DNA of 64,000 nt from Planctomycetota bacterium (GCA_022711755.1 JAKLEA010000024.1:31725-95724); one strand, 5' to 3'. Counted from the first letter of the stretch, positions 50,309 through 59,516 are shown. Numbers and translations are program-made. Notes: generated by a model not told the origin, from the letters alone.

Positions 50309-51796
50309 TCAATCCTTTTCCCCGGAGTTCAGCACCCGTTCGAGACGCTCCGGCTCAAACGCTACAAACAATGTCTTTGAGTTCCCGACAGCAACCCGCC
50401 CGGGGGCGGCCCCCTTCGGTTTCCGGACGTTCTTCGCAGGCGTGTAGATCACTTCCGCCTTCGGCGTTCCGCGCAGCTTGCTGAAGTGTACCGCCAGGTG
50501 CGCCGCGTCAAGCAGAGTCTCCAGCGACGCGGTCCTGTTCTTCGGCTTTCGTATTACCACGTGCGATCCGGCCCAGTCCTGCACGTGGAGCCATATGTCG
50601 TTGCCGCGCGCCGTGCGGATGGTCAGTTCATCGTTCTCGCTGTTGCTGCGCCCGACAAGTATTTCCATTCCCTCAGCCGAGAGAAAACGACGGAAGCGTT
50701 TTGTTTCCCTTGCGCCCGGCGCTGCCGGCGGCTTCGGGGCCTTCAACGCGCCGAGTTCAATCAGGCTTTCCTCGATGCGGGCAATCTCGTGAAAACTTCC
50801 CGCTGAAGCAAGCCTGGCGGAGACATCCTCAATAGCCTCCCGCTCCCGGCTTGTTTCGGCCAATCGCGCGCGCAGCTTGCCCTCGCCCGACCTGGCCTTC
50901 CGATGCTTCCGGAAATAGACTTCGGCGTTCTCTATCGCCGTGAGAGTTGGATCAAGATCAATCGCGACCGGCGCGAGTTCCGGATTGTAGAAATCCGGCA
51001 GAACAACCTGTTTCGCGCCCTTCCTGATCGCGCCGAGGTTGGCTTTCAGAATCTCGCCCAATTGCAGCGCGCGCTCGGCCCCGGCAGCCTCTCGGATTGA
51101 CGCCATGATCTTCGACTCGCGCGTCGTCGCTGTTTTCAGCGCCCTGGCTATCGCCGTCTCAAGCCCGGCGCGTTTTTCGCAAACGTCAAGCCCTTCCTGA
51201 AGCGGGTCATAGATGGCTTCAATGGCGTGGCTGACGGGCATTGCGTCACCGGCATGCTCCATCGAAGCGGCGCGGACAATCTCCTGTCTGATTCCGGCTG
51301 ACGGTTTCCCATGCGGTGCAGGCGGTTCGTATTCCCTGCCCTGTGCGAGAGGACGCCGCATTGCCTTCTCCCACGCTGCGGCGATGCGCCCATCCGGAGT
51401 GAGGAGGTAGATGTTCCCGCGCGCGCCAAGCATCTCCGCCGTCAACTTCCACGCCCGGGGCTGCAAATCAGGGCTGCGCTCAAGTAGTTCAAGAACAACG
51501 ACCCGATCGCCCTGAGCCTGCTCGATGTCCAGCAGTCTTGCGCCGGTCAGTTTTGCCCGGACCATGTCAACGAACGCGTTGGGATCCCTGGCCGCGTCAA
51601 TCCGTTTGTGGATAGCGCATATGCGCGACGCCTTCGGGTGAATCGAAACGAGGACGTGATGCCGCCTCTCTCCAGTATAGAAATGCAGGAGAAGACCACG
51701 CGCGTCAGCTTGGTCAATCCTCCGGAGGGCGGACATCCTAAGCGGTTCCCTCAGTTCGCCGATGGCCAGCGCAATTTCGTCCGCGCTAAGGCTCAT
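50309..51796 (-). CDS. rqcH: NFACT family protein, ribosome quality control factor RqcH-like
   Basis: Cytoplasmic protein of 495 residues. The ATG at 51796 overlaps the rsmE stop (ATGA); upstream in-frame codons belong to rsmE. It has the NFACT-N domain with the D97-R98 motif ('QAQGDRVVVLEL') that in Bacillus RqcH is needed to recruit tRNA-Ala for C-terminal Ala-tailing of stalled chains. A coiled-coil middle ('EAIEDVSARLASAGSFHEI') and the NFACT-R domain with 'NDIWLHVQDWAGSHVVIR' follow. It is shorter than Gram-positive RqcH (about 570) owing to a reduced HhH/coiled-coil part. It sits between rsmE and a permease, consistent with a translation-quality role. Confidence 0.9.
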   Translation of the reverse strand: MSLSADEIALAIGELREPLRMSALRRIDQADARGLLLHFYTGERRHHVLVSIHPKASRICAIHKRIDAARDPNAFVDMVRAKLTGARLLDIEQAQGDRVVVLELLERSPDLQPRAWKLTAEMLGARGNIYLLTPDGRIAAAWEKAMRRPLAQGREYEPPAPHGKPSAGIRQEIVRAASMEHAGDAMPVSHAIEAIYDPLQEGLDVCEKRAGLETAIARALKTATTRESKIMASIREAAGAERALQLGEILKANLGAIRKGAKQVVLPDFYNPELAPVAIDLDPTLTAIENAEVYFRKHRKARSGEGKLRARLAETSREREAIEDVSARLASAGSFHEIARIEESLIELGALKAPKPPAAPGARETKRFRRFLSAEGMEILVGRSNSENDELTIRTARGNDIWLHVQDWAGSHVVIRKPKNRTASLETLLDAAHLAVHFSKLRGTPKAEVIYTPAKNVRKPKGAAPGRVAVGNSKTLFVAFEPERLERVLNSGEKD

Positions 51797-52524
51797 GCCT
51801 TGCCCCCGCAACCGAGCATCAATACCCCCGCGACGAGCATACACGCCGTCTCTATGCGCAGGATGTTGCGCCCTAGCCCGACGGCCTCCGCCCCAGCACT
51901 GACGGCGGCATCCAACTCCAGCGCCGTGAACCCGCCCTCGGGACCTATGATCGCCAGCGTTCGACCGCGCCCCACCGATTCCGTCGAGAGAACCTTTTCC
52001 GCGTCGGGATGCGCGATCAGAATCCCGTCGAAAGGCTCGACGTCGGCAAGAAAGTCAAGCATGGCAACCGCCGGTCGGACTTCCGGCGCGGCGTCTCTTC
52101 CGCACTGCCTCGCGGCCGCGACGCCGAGCCGCCGCCATCTCTCGATCTGGGATTCCCTGAGATCACGCCCCGTGGAAGCCCCCCGCGCCGTCAGGAGCGG
52201 AATGAATTCCGACACGCCAAGCTCCGCGCATTTCTCAATTAAAAAGTCGGCGCGTTTTCCCTTCGGCGGCGCGAACGCAAGGCTCAGTCTGGCGGACTGG
52301 GCCTCCATGCTCTCTGCCTCTGTTATCTCGATTTCGACAAGGTCGCTGTCCGATATCCTCATGATGCCGCGAAGCCTCAGCCCCGGAGTTCCGAAGACTG
52401 TCGCCGGCGCTCCGTCCTGCAGCCTGAGCACGTCGAGGGCGTAACGCGACTGCGCGGCGTCCAGCCGGCGCTTGTCTCCGACTGCGGCTCCCGGCATGTG
52501 GAATCTGGCTTCTCTCTGCGGCAC
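51793..52524 (-). CDS. rsmE: 16S rRNA (uracil1498-N3)-methyltransferase RsmE
   Basis: Cytoplasmic SPOUT methyltransferase of 243 residues that uses S-adenosylmethionine to methylate U1498 in the 30S decoding region. It shows the N-terminal PUA-like part ('VFGTPGLRLRGIM'), 'EKCAELGVSEFIPL', and the trefoil-knot SAM site 'AIIGPEGGFT' with 'LGRNILRIETA'. Length is normal. It ends over the rqcH start and starts 17 bases after the pseudouridine synthase stop. Confidence 0.95.
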   Translation of the reverse strand: MPQREARFHMPGAAVGDKRRLDAAQSRYALDVLRLQDGAPATVFGTPGLRLRGIMRISDSDLVEIEITEAESMEAQSARLSLAFAPPKGKRADFLIEKCAELGVSEFIPLLTARGASTGRDLRESQIERWRRLGVAAARQCGRDAAPEVRPAVAMLDFLADVEPFDGILIAHPDAEKVLSTESVGRGRTLAIIGPEGGFTALELDAAVSAGAEAVGLGRNILRIETACMLVAGVLMLGCGGKA

Positions 52525-52541
52525 GCAAGGCTCCCTTGACC

Positions 52542-53660
52542 TTAATTTCGGTCCGTCCTGCCGGACCTTCCGGGCAGTCCGTATTTGCGCAATTGCTTCA
52601 GAGCGACCTGGAAATCCTTCGGTAGCGGCGCTTCAAATTCAAGCATCGTCCCTCCCGGCGGGACTGGTTGTTCTCCGTCCGGAGATGAGGAATCGCGTCT
52701 GACAGGGCCTGGGTGTCTGAACGAAATCCTTTTCGCGTGCAGGGACAGCCTGGCCAGGATGGGACGCTCCTCGCCTTCCTCCCCCCCCCGATAGCCCTTC
52801 TTGAACTCGGAGAGATATAGCGCCTCCCGCCTTCCATAAAGGAAGTCAACCGCAAGGGGGCTGCCCATTGCGGCCAGATGCACGCGGATCTGATGCTGCC
52901 TTCCCGTTTTCGGCTCGGCCTCCACAAGCGCGAAATCGCGGAAACGTTCTATCACGCGGAAACGCGTCTCCGCAGGCTTTCCATTGCGGCGGTCAACTTC
53001 CATCTGTATCGCGCTGCCCTGCTTCTTGCCAACCGGCTGGTCGCAGGCGCAATCGTCGCTCAGCCACGGCCCCTCACAAAGACAAAGGTATTTCTTTGAC
53101 ACCTTGCGCCGCTCAAACTGGCTTGCCAGATGCCGTCCCGCGTCGGCGTCCTTGGCGATGACCAGCGCCCCGCTGGTTCCCTTGTCCAGCCTGTGAACGG
53201 GGTGCGGGCGCGTGATCCTTTCGGAAGAGCCGGCGGCTTCGGCGTCCCTGTCCGTCAGCCCGGGATTGAGGTGGAGAAGCAGTTCCCGCATCAGCTCCCC
53301 CCCGCTTCCGTCACGTTCCGGAAAGACGGATATTCCAGCGGGCTTGTTGATGACCATCAACCTTTCGTCTTCGTAGATGATCTCGAGTTCAAGCGGAGGC
53401 GCATTGCTTCTGCGGCGGGCGCAAAGGTCCGGCGGAACCTCAATCCGGTCGTCCTGAACGAGCGCGCAGCCGGTGGTCACGCGCTTGCCGTTGACCATCA
53501 CGCGGCCCTGGCCGACGGCGTTCCTGATTCTGCGTTTGGAGCAATCCGGAAGGGCGTCGAGAAGGAAGTTCAGGAGTTTTTCCCCGTCGCGCTCAAGGGG
53601 AACTCGCAATATGACTGGGCGGGGCGCATTCTGCGGGATTTCGGATTCCTGGTCTGACAT
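52542..53660 (-). CDS. RluA-family rRNA pseudouridine synthase
   Basis: Cytoplasmic enzyme of 372 residues. An N-terminal S4 RNA-binding domain ('DCSKRRIRNAVGQGRVMVNG') is followed by the RluA-type catalytic domain: 'EDERLMVINKPAGI', catalytic Asp159 in 'HRLDKGTSGALVIA', and 'TGRQHQIRVHLAAMGSPL'. Family members convert uridine in 23S rRNA (RluC/RluD sites) or tRNA to pseudouridine; the target cannot be fixed from sequence. A run of nine C (52781-52789) lies within the gene. It is part of the minus-strand run of translation-related genes. Confidence 0.92.
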   Translation of the reverse strand: MSDQESEIPQNAPRPVILRVPLERDGEKLLNFLLDALPDCSKRRIRNAVGQGRVMVNGKRVTTGCALVQDDRIEVPPDLCARRRSNAPPLELEIIYEDERLMVINKPAGISVFPERDGSGGELMRELLLHLNPGLTDRDAEAAGSSERITRPHPVHRLDKGTSGALVIAKDADAGRHLASQFERRKVSKKYLCLCEGPWLSDDCACDQPVGKKQGSAIQMEVDRRNGKPAETRFRVIERFRDFALVEAEPKTGRQHQIRVHLAAMGSPLAVDFLYGRREALYLSEFKKGYRGGEEGEERPILARLSLHAKRISFRHPGPVRRDSSSPDGEQPVPPGGTMLEFEAPLPKDFQVALKQLRKYGLPGRSGRTDRN

Positions 53661-53692
53661 AATTCCGCGTCCGCGCCGGCGAGATCGCCTCT

Positions 53693-54703
53693 TCAGGGAA
53701 CAGTCTCGATGCCGCAGAGAATGTTGGCAACGAGGGCGAAGGAGAAGACGGTTACTGGAGCGTCCGCCTGCTTGTCCCTGCGGACGGCCTCAAGATATCT
53801 GACGTTGCCGGTCCTGACGTCAAGCGTAGTTAGATCGGCCTGCATCTGCTCGTTGCTGAGGATGTTCACTCCTATCCACACGACGCAATCGAATGGAAGC
53901 TGCGCCAGTCGTTTTGCCTCCTGCTGATCCGGCGGGATGCCGATCGCCAGCGCTTTTTGCTCCTCGCTGAGGGCGGACAGCAGGGCGCACTCGTCCGGTC
54001 CTGCGTCAATCGCCTTCTGAACGGCGACTGCCAGCCCCATCTCGTCTTTGACGCCGGAAAAGACAAGGAGGATTTTCGTAGGTTTTGGGGACGCCGCCCA
54101 TTCCTCAAGATACTGCAGAAAGTCTTCCGAGACGTCCCGTGACGAAGATGCCCAGACGATGCCCAGCCGCGCAATCTCCTCTGCCGCCTTCGCCCCGCAC
54201 GGCGCGGCTCCGGAAGGCGATTCCCCCCCAGCCTGGAAGACCATGTCAATGCCGCGCCGGGAGCAGTAATCGCCCATTCGCGCGTTGATGATCCGGCGCA
54301 TGCGATTGAGGACGGCTCCCGTAGCGGCGTTGAATGATTCCTGGAACTCCTTCGCCGCCGCCTCGCAGTCCTGTTCGAGCTTCTCCCTCTGCTTTTCCCT
54401 GCTTCGGCGATTCATGAACGTTCCGCCGGATGGAAGTTTCGAGCCGTCAAGCTCCTCGCGCATTGCGCTGGCGCGCTGTTGCAAACGTTGAAGCTCGGGT
54501 TGGAAGGGGGCTTCCAGTTGCGTCTTGAGCGAGCAGCGCGGGATCACCGAAGTCAGGTTGATCGTCGCGATGACCGATGGTTTCGCGCCCGGTCCGCCCT
54601 TTGCCTCCTGGCCGCGCGCCGCATGTGTCAGCGCAAGACAGATCAGCGTTATCGCCAACGCAAACGCCGCCCGGATAAAAGGCCTTCCGCAAGAGGTTGC
54701 CAT
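53693..54703 (-). CDS. Secreted OmpH/Skp-like protein
   Basis: Exported protein of 336 residues with a signal peptide (cleavage near 'AARGQEA', residue 33). Residues 40-170 have the OmpH/Skp pattern: 'VIATINLTSVIPRC' strand, then a long charged coiled coil ('RREKQREK'-like, 'LEQDCEAAAKEFQESFNAAT') and 'RRGIDMVFQAGG'. Residues 180-336 form a second alpha/beta domain ('AASPKPTKILLVFSGVKDEM', 'FDCVVWIGVNILSNEQMQAD') not found in Skp. A periplasmic chaperone or scaffold role is likely for the first half; the second is unknown. It lies in the minus-strand run between the aldolase/epimerase and the pseudouridine synthase. Confidence 0.75.
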   Translation of the reverse strand: MATSCGRPFIRAAFALAITLICLALTHAARGQEAKGGPGAKPSVIATINLTSVIPRCSLKTQLEAPFQPELQRLQQRASAMREELDGSKLPSGGTFMNRRSREKQREKLEQDCEAAAKEFQESFNAATGAVLNRMRRIINARMGDYCSRRGIDMVFQAGGESPSGAAPCGAKAAEEIARLGIVWASSSRDVSEDFLQYLEEWAASPKPTKILLVFSGVKDEMGLAVAVQKAIDAGPDECALLSALSEEQKALAIGIPPDQQEAKRLAQLPFDCVVWIGVNILSNEQMQADLTTLDVRTGNVRYLEAVRRDKQADAPVTVFSFALVANILCGIETVP

Positions 54704-54742
54704 CTGTCTGTCCCCGATTCTAGAAATCGAGATCGGCGACGG

Positions 54743-55426
54743 TCAGGACTCCTCCTGGCCGTAGCCGCCCCCGTGATGTCTTGCGTACCAAAGGCGCACC
54801 CGGCTCTCCGGAAACGGCTCAAGCTTCTCCCCAAGCGTCGCCGCAAGCTCCAACGCGCCTTTCGTGGTAAAAGCCGCGTATTCCAGCATGACGGCCGCCT
54901 TCAGCGCTTTCAGGGGCGTTGACTCGAAGGTGAAAACGCCGTGGCAGCCCAGCAGAATCGCCGGGCAGCCCTCTACGGCGTGTTCCATGATCGCCTTGCC
55001 GATGTGGTCGGCGCGGTTGTCAACATATGGCGCGCAGGGAATCTCGGCGCCGAAAATGTCCGCGTGCGCAGTGCTGTACACCGGTATCGAACGGCACAAC
55101 ATGGCGAACATGGAGGCGTAAGCGGAATGCGTGTGAATGACCCCGCCGACGTTCGGCATCCGGCGATAAATCTCCAGATGGTGCGGCCAGTCAACGCTGG
55201 GCTTCATCCTCCCCGCCACCACTTTGCCTTCCATATCCATAGTGACGAGGTCGTCTCCGGTCATCTTCGAATACGCGACGCCGGAAGGCTTGATGATGAA
55301 GACGCCGTTCTCGCGGTCAATCCCGCTGGCGTTGCCTGCAGTACCGGCGACAAGCCCTTCGCGGGGAAGCTCAAGGTTCGCCTCCAGCACTTCCGCCCTA
55401 AGTTTTTCCAGTCTGTCGCCCTTCAT
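54743..55426 (-). CDS. araD: Class II aldolase/adducin family protein, L-ribulose-5-phosphate 4-epimerase-like
   Basis: Cytoplasmic zinc enzyme of 227 residues. It has zinc His98 and His100 in 'GGVIHTHSAYAS', His162 in 'LLGCHGVFT', the N-terminal 'TAGNASGIDRENG' and the C-terminal AraD-typical 'GGGYGQ'. The AraD reaction interconverts L-ribulose 5-phosphate and D-xylulose 5-phosphate; related members are L-fuculose-phosphate aldolases, which cannot be excluded. It starts 17 bases after ilvB and forms part of the minus-strand operon. The symbol is tentative. Confidence 0.85.
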   Translation of the reverse strand: MKGDRLEKLRAEVLEANLELPREGLVAGTAGNASGIDRENGVFIIKPSGVAYSKMTGDDLVTMDMEGKVVAGRMKPSVDWPHHLEIYRRMPNVGGVIHTHSAYASMFAMLCRSIPVYSTAHADIFGAEIPCAPYVDNRADHIGKAIMEHAVEGCPAILLGCHGVFTFESTPLKALKAAVMLEYAAFTTKGALELAATLGEKLEPFPESRVRLWYARHHGGGYGQEES

Positions 55427-55443
55427 CGCTTCTGCCCGCCGTA

Positions 55444-57162
55444 TTACGCCATGCCGCCAAGCATGCGGTTGATCGCTTCCCCGACGGGAACCATCGGGAA
55501 AACATTCTCTTCCTGGTCAATCCTGAAGTCAATTATCGTTGGGACGTCCTTGATCGCCATCGCCTGTTCCAGCGCGGGGCGGACCTCCGCCTTGGTCGTC
55601 ACGAGTATCCCCCGCGCGCCAAAGGCGTCAGCCAGCTTGACGAAATCGGGGTTGGCGTCCGCGAGGTGCGTCGAGGAATATCGTTTGTTGAAGAAAAGCT
55701 CCTGCCACTGCCTGACCATGCCGAGATAGCCGTTGTTGAGTATCGCTATCTTCACCGGCAGCTTCTGCTTCACCGCAGTGCTCAATTCCTGGATGTTCAT
55801 CTGGATGCTGCCGTCGCCGGCGATGTCGAAGACCGTGGCGTCCGGGCAGGCCACCTGTGCCCCGATTGCGGCGGGGAAACCGAATCCCATCGTCCCCAGC
55901 CCGCCTGAGGAGATGAACTGCCGCGGCCTGCGGTATTTGAACCACTGCGCCGACCACATCTGGTTCTGCCCGACTTCCGTGCAGATGATCGCGTTTCCAC
56001 CGCTTATCTCCGATATTTGTTCCACAACGTACTGTGGTTTCACGGTCTGCGCGCTGCGGTCGTAATGCAGGGGATACTTTGCCTTCCATTCGCGGACCTG
56101 CCCGACCCACTCCTTGCGCTCCGCCGCCTGAACCAGCGGCAGCAGTTTCTGCAGGATGAGCTTCGCGTCCCCGACCACCGGAACGTGGACCGGAATGCTC
56201 TTGCTTATGCTGGCAGGATCAATGTCAACGTGGATTATCTGCGCACGGGGCGCGAAGGCCTCGATCTTGCCCGTGATGCGGTCGTCGAAACGCGCCCCGA
56301 TTGCAATGAGCAGATCGCAGTCGGTGATCGCGTAGTTCGCGTAGACCGTTCCGTGCATGCCCAGCATTCCGAGGGAAAGCTCATGTGTTTCCGGGAACGC
56401 GCCGAGCGCCATGAGCGTCGTCGTCACGGGGATGTTGCACTTGACTGCCAGTTCCCCCAGCAGGTCGGCGCAGTTGCTGCTTATGATGCCGCCGCCGGCA
56501 TAGATGACCGGCTTCTTCGCGGCGTTGATCATCTTGGCCGCGCGCTTGATCTGACCGGGATGTCCCTCATAAACGGGATTGTAACCGGGCAGCTCGACCT
56601 TCTGCGGCACGGGGGCGTCTGTCTTGCTAGTCGTCACGTCAACGGGCAGGTCAATCAGAACCGGACCCGGGCGGCCGGTGCGCGCGATGTAGAACGCCTC
56701 CTTGACGATGCGGCCAAGCTCATTCACGTCCTTGACGAGGTAGTTGTGCTTTGTAACCGGGCGTGTGATCCCCGTCGTGTCGGCCTCCTGGAAGGCGTCA
56801 TTGCCGATCAGGTGGGTCTTGACCTGGCCGGTGATCGCCACCATCGGCACGGAGTCCATGTTCGCGGTGGCGATGGCGGTCACAAGATTGGTCGCGCCGG
56901 GGCCTGAGGTGGCGATGCAGACGCCGACCTTTCCGGACGCCCGGGCGTATCCGTCGGCCATGTGCCCCGCGCCCTGCTCGTGGCGCACGAGGATGACGCG
57001 CAGGGCGGAATCGTACAGAACGTCGAAGAGGGGGATTACCGCGCCGCCGGGCAGCCCGAAGACGACGTCGGTTCCCTCCTCGCGCAGAACGTCAACAAGA
57101 ATCTGACCGCCTGTCCTCATTTGGTCGGTTTCCGGATGTCTCGAATCAAGTTGTCTCTTCAT
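55444..57162 (-). CDS. ilvB: Acetolactate synthase large subunit
   Basis: Thiamine-diphosphate enzyme of about 572 residues, first step of valine/leucine/isoleucine synthesis (two pyruvates to acetolactate). Conserved features: catalytic Glu62 in 'VRHEQGAGHMADGYA', 'TSGPGATNLVT', FAD-binding middle ('GARFDDRITG'), and the ThDP motif 'GDGSIQMNIQELSTA' with 'LNNGYLGMVRQWQELFF'. The ATG at 57162 is used; an ATG at 57120 is a possible start, and neither has a strong ribosome binding site. No regulatory subunit ilvN follows, unlike in most bacteria. It heads the seven-gene minus-strand run. Confidence 0.95.
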   Translation of the reverse strand: MKRQLDSRHPETDQMRTGGQILVDVLREEGTDVVFGLPGGAVIPLFDVLYDSALRVILVRHEQGAGHMADGYARASGKVGVCIATSGPGATNLVTAIATANMDSVPMVAITGQVKTHLIGNDAFQEADTTGITRPVTKHNYLVKDVNELGRIVKEAFYIARTGRPGPVLIDLPVDVTTSKTDAPVPQKVELPGYNPVYEGHPGQIKRAAKMINAAKKPVIYAGGGIISSNCADLLGELAVKCNIPVTTTLMALGAFPETHELSLGMLGMHGTVYANYAITDCDLLIAIGARFDDRITGKIEAFAPRAQIIHVDIDPASISKSIPVHVPVVGDAKLILQKLLPLVQAAERKEWVGQVREWKAKYPLHYDRSAQTVKPQYVVEQISEISGGNAIICTEVGQNQMWSAQWFKYRRPRQFISSGGLGTMGFGFPAAIGAQVACPDATVFDIAGDGSIQMNIQELSTAVKQKLPVKIAILNNGYLGMVRQWQELFFNKRYSSTHLADANPDFVKLADAFGARGILVTTKAEVRPALEQAMAIKDVPTIIDFRIDQEENVFPMVPVGEAINRMLGGMA

Positions 57163-57391
57163 CGCCGCGGGGATGGAGACTGATATCCCCCAACGGCGTT
57201 CCAGGTTGTCAAACCACGCGGGAGACGTGAAGTCTACACAACCCGGCGCGGGAAATGCAAATGGAAGTCGGAGCGAAGACTGCTGGAAGGCGCGGCAAAG
57301 AATCCCGACCAGGGAAGCGTTCATGCGTCAATTCCGGGCGATCCTCCCTCCCTTCCGCCCGTTGCCTCCCCCGCGCGCATCTCTTTTTGCG

Positions 57392-57419
57392 TTGACTCCG
57401 ATTCCTCGATTGGTACAAT
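57392..57419 (+). promoter_or_regulatory. Sigma-70 promoter of the lipoprotein gene at 57499
   Basis: TTGACT (57392-57397), 16 bases, TACAAT (57414-57419), 80 bases before the start codon. The intergenic region 57163-57498 (336 bases) separates divergent genes; I see no clear promoter for ilvB and no attenuator in it. Confidence 0.72.
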
Positions 57420-57498
57420 CCATCCTGTGTTTCTTGGGAACCGAGCGGTTCAATCGGGTGATGCGAAGCTTATCTGATTCCTCACGGAGGACTTCCCG

Positions 57499-58173
57499 GT
57501 GACGATGATCAGGCGATTGGCGCTTTTGACATTGCTGGTTTCTGTTTCAATGGCCGGATGCAGCGGCAAGTATTGGGGCAATCGCAGGGACGACCTGCAG
57601 GACATCCTGCGACTCAACGGCGGCGTCGGCCCCGGCCTAGCCCTTCACGGGCGCATCTCGCGCGTCCCGCAACTGGGCGCGGGCTACTACAACGGCATGA
57701 AATGGGGCATCGTCGGCGAGGAATACGGCCAGTGGTATGAGCATCGCATGGACGCCAACGTAATCACCGGCTGGGGCGTCAGCGAGCGCACAAGAGTCCT
57801 GGGAAACATCACCAACCATCCCCACACGATCGGCAGGAAGTGCGAGTGGTCCCTGGGCGACAACAACAGGCGATGGGGCGAGCTTGAACTGAACGCGTGG
57901 CTCATCTTCGTCGGCGTCGAGGCCGGCGTTGACGTCATCGAAGCGCTCGATTTCGTCACCGGCATATTCGATATTGACCTGACCGACGACGACAACGCCG
58001 GCGAAGTTCCGCCGGCCCCGGAGGCCTGCGAGATACAGGACCCCGCCAAACCTTACCTCCTGACCGATAAGCCGAAGGCCGAAGATGCGGCGCAACCTGA
58101 AACCAAGCCCGCTGATCAGCCCAAGGCCGAAGAACCCGCCGCCAAACCGGCGGAAGAGAAGAAGCCAGAATAG
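57499..58173 (+). CDS. Lipoprotein with P/K/E-rich tail
   Basis: Envelope lipoprotein of 224 residues; GTG start with GGAGG eight bases upstream, lipobox 'SMAGC' (Cys21). The core (25-165) has the repeated hydrophobic/Trp pattern ('GYYNGMKWGIVGEEYGQWYE', 'WLIFVGVEAGVDVIEALDFV'), perhaps a small outer-membrane-associated domain. The tail (170-224) is Pro/Lys/Glu/Ala-rich ('KPADQPKAEEPAAKPAEEKK'), a flexible spacer as in TonB-like or peptidoglycan-spanning proteins. No homologue is recognised. It has its own promoter; the next gene is 107 bases downstream. Confidence 0.75.
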   Translation: MTMIRRLALLTLLVSVSMAGCSGKYWGNRRDDLQDILRLNGGVGPGLALHGRISRVPQLGAGYYNGMKWGIVGEEYGQWYEHRMDANVITGWGVSERTRVLGNITNHPHTIGRKCEWSLGDNNRRWGELELNAWLIFVGVEAGVDVIEALDFVTGIFDIDLTDDDNAGEVPPAPEACEIQDPAKPYLLTDKPKAEDAAQPETKPADQPKAEEPAAKPAEEKKPE

Positions 58174-58280
58174 CCGCGAGGCTGCGCGTTGGTTTCCCTT
58201 CAATATTCGCGCGATTCAGGCGCGGCGACAGACCGCGCGAGATTGCGCATCTTCAGGCTGCCGTCCGGCGCCCTCCTCCA

Positions 58281-58673
58281 ATGAAAGAAATCACCGTCAG
58301 AACCGCCAACCGCGCCGAATTCCTCAACGTGACGGATGAAGTCCGCCGCGCCGTCGCCACAAGCAGCGTCAGGAACGGTATCTGTGTCGTCAGCGTCCCC
58401 CATACCACCGCCGGCGTAACCATCAACGAGAACGCCGACCCTGACGTGCCCGCCGACATGATCGCCGCGCTGGAACGAATAGTACCGCGCAACGCCGGAT
58501 ACGCCCACGCCGAAGGCAACTCCGACGCGCACCTCAAGGCGTCCATCATGGGATCATCGCAGACGATCCCCGTCGTTGACGGCAAACTCGTTCTGGGCGT
58601 GTGGCAGGGCGTCTTCTTCTGCGAGTTTGACGGCCCTCGAACGCGAAAGATGAATATCCAGATCGTCGGATGA
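58281..58673 (+). CDS. YjbQ/UPF0047 family protein
   Basis: Cytoplasmic protein of 130 residues matching the YjbQ family (UPF0047, secondary thiamine-phosphate synthase fold). Motifs: 'GICVVSVPHTTAGVTINENA' (conserved His-Thr-Thr-Ala), 'AEGNSDAHLKASIMGSS' (conserved His), and 'LGVWQGVFFCEFDGPR' at the end. Some members have thiamine-phosphate synthase activity in vitro; the physiological role is unproven. It overlaps the next start (ATGA) and is thus coupled to the membrane protease. Confidence 0.93.
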   Translation: MKEITVRTANRAEFLNVTDEVRRAVATSSVRNGICVVSVPHTTAGVTINENADPDVPADMIAALERIVPRNAGYAHAEGNSDAHLKASIMGSSQTIPVVDGKLVLGVWQGVFFCEFDGPRTRKMNIQIVG

Positions 58674-59503
58674 GCGACAGCCAGACACCGGACGCCCCCG
58701 CGCCATCCGCCCCACCGGGCGATGCAAATATTGTCCCAACCGGCGAGAATGATTCCGCCATCCCTCCTTTTCGTCTGCCAGAGATCGTATTCCCGCACGC
58801 TCAATGGCCGCTGCCGTATGCGATCGGCCCCGTCCTGTTCATGCTTCTGGGGCAGGTATGCGTCTTTGGCGTTCTGACCTCTCTGCGCTCAGACGAATGG
58901 ATGGAAGCGCACAAGGCCCTCACGCTCACGATCTACACGCTCTCGCAACTTATCGGCATCGCGGCGGGATTATTCTGGCTGGTCTTATGGAAAAAACGCG
59001 CCGCGCATTTCCTTGCGCTGGACAAATTCCCCGCCCCCCGTAAATCCTTCTTTTACGCCGCCATGTTCCTTATCACATTCCCGGCGGCGATGGCTCTGGG
59101 AGAGGCCATGAAGCTTGCCTATCGCAGGTTTGGCCTGGAAGTTGACATGCAGGATTCCATCCGCACGCTCCTGACGATCAAGTTCGGCGGCGGGTTGATT
59201 TGGCTGGTGTTTCTGTGCGCGGTCATTGTTCCAGCGATGGAGGAGATCATATTCAGGGGATTCTTTTACGCTCCGCTGGCCAACGGCATGGGCAGGTTCC
59301 CCGCCGCGCTGATCGTTTCCGCCGTCTTTGCCGTGCTTCACGGCGAGCTTGGCGCAATCGCTCCCATCTTCGTCCTGTCCCTCCTGCTCTGTTTCTATTA
59401 CTCCCACAGCGGTTCCCTGTGGCTTTCGATCATCGGCCATAGTATGTTTAATGCCGTGAACATAGTCCTCTTGTTGATTTTCCGAGACCGGATGGCGATC
59501 TGA
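58670..59503 (+). CDS. CPBP family intramembrane metalloprotease
   Basis: Inner-membrane protein of 277 residues with about seven to eight hydrophobic segments. The three CPBP (Rce1/CAAX-like) motifs are present: 'MEEIIFRGFF' (Glu-Glu-xxx-Arg), 'VFAVLHGEL' (FxxxH) and 'IIGHSMFNAVNIV' (HxxxN/B). In bacteria such proteins process or protect peptides and toxins, or are of unknown role. The hydrophilic N-terminal 40 residues are Pro/Asp-rich and cytosolic. Start overlaps the YjbQ stop by four bases. Confidence 0.9.
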   Translation: MSDSQTPDAPAPSAPPGDANIVPTGENDSAIPPFRLPEIVFPHAQWPLPYAIGPVLFMLLGQVCVFGVLTSLRSDEWMEAHKALTLTIYTLSQLIGIAAGLFWLVLWKKRAAHFLALDKFPAPRKSFFYAAMFLITFPAAMALGEAMKLAYRRFGLEVDMQDSIRTLLTIKFGGGLIWLVFLCAVIVPAMEEIIFRGFFYAPLANGMGRFPAALIVSAVFAVLHGELGAIAPIFVLSLLLCFYYSHSGSLWLSIIGHSMFNAVNIVLLLIFRDRMAI

Positions 59504-59516
59504 TTTCGTTTTTTAT

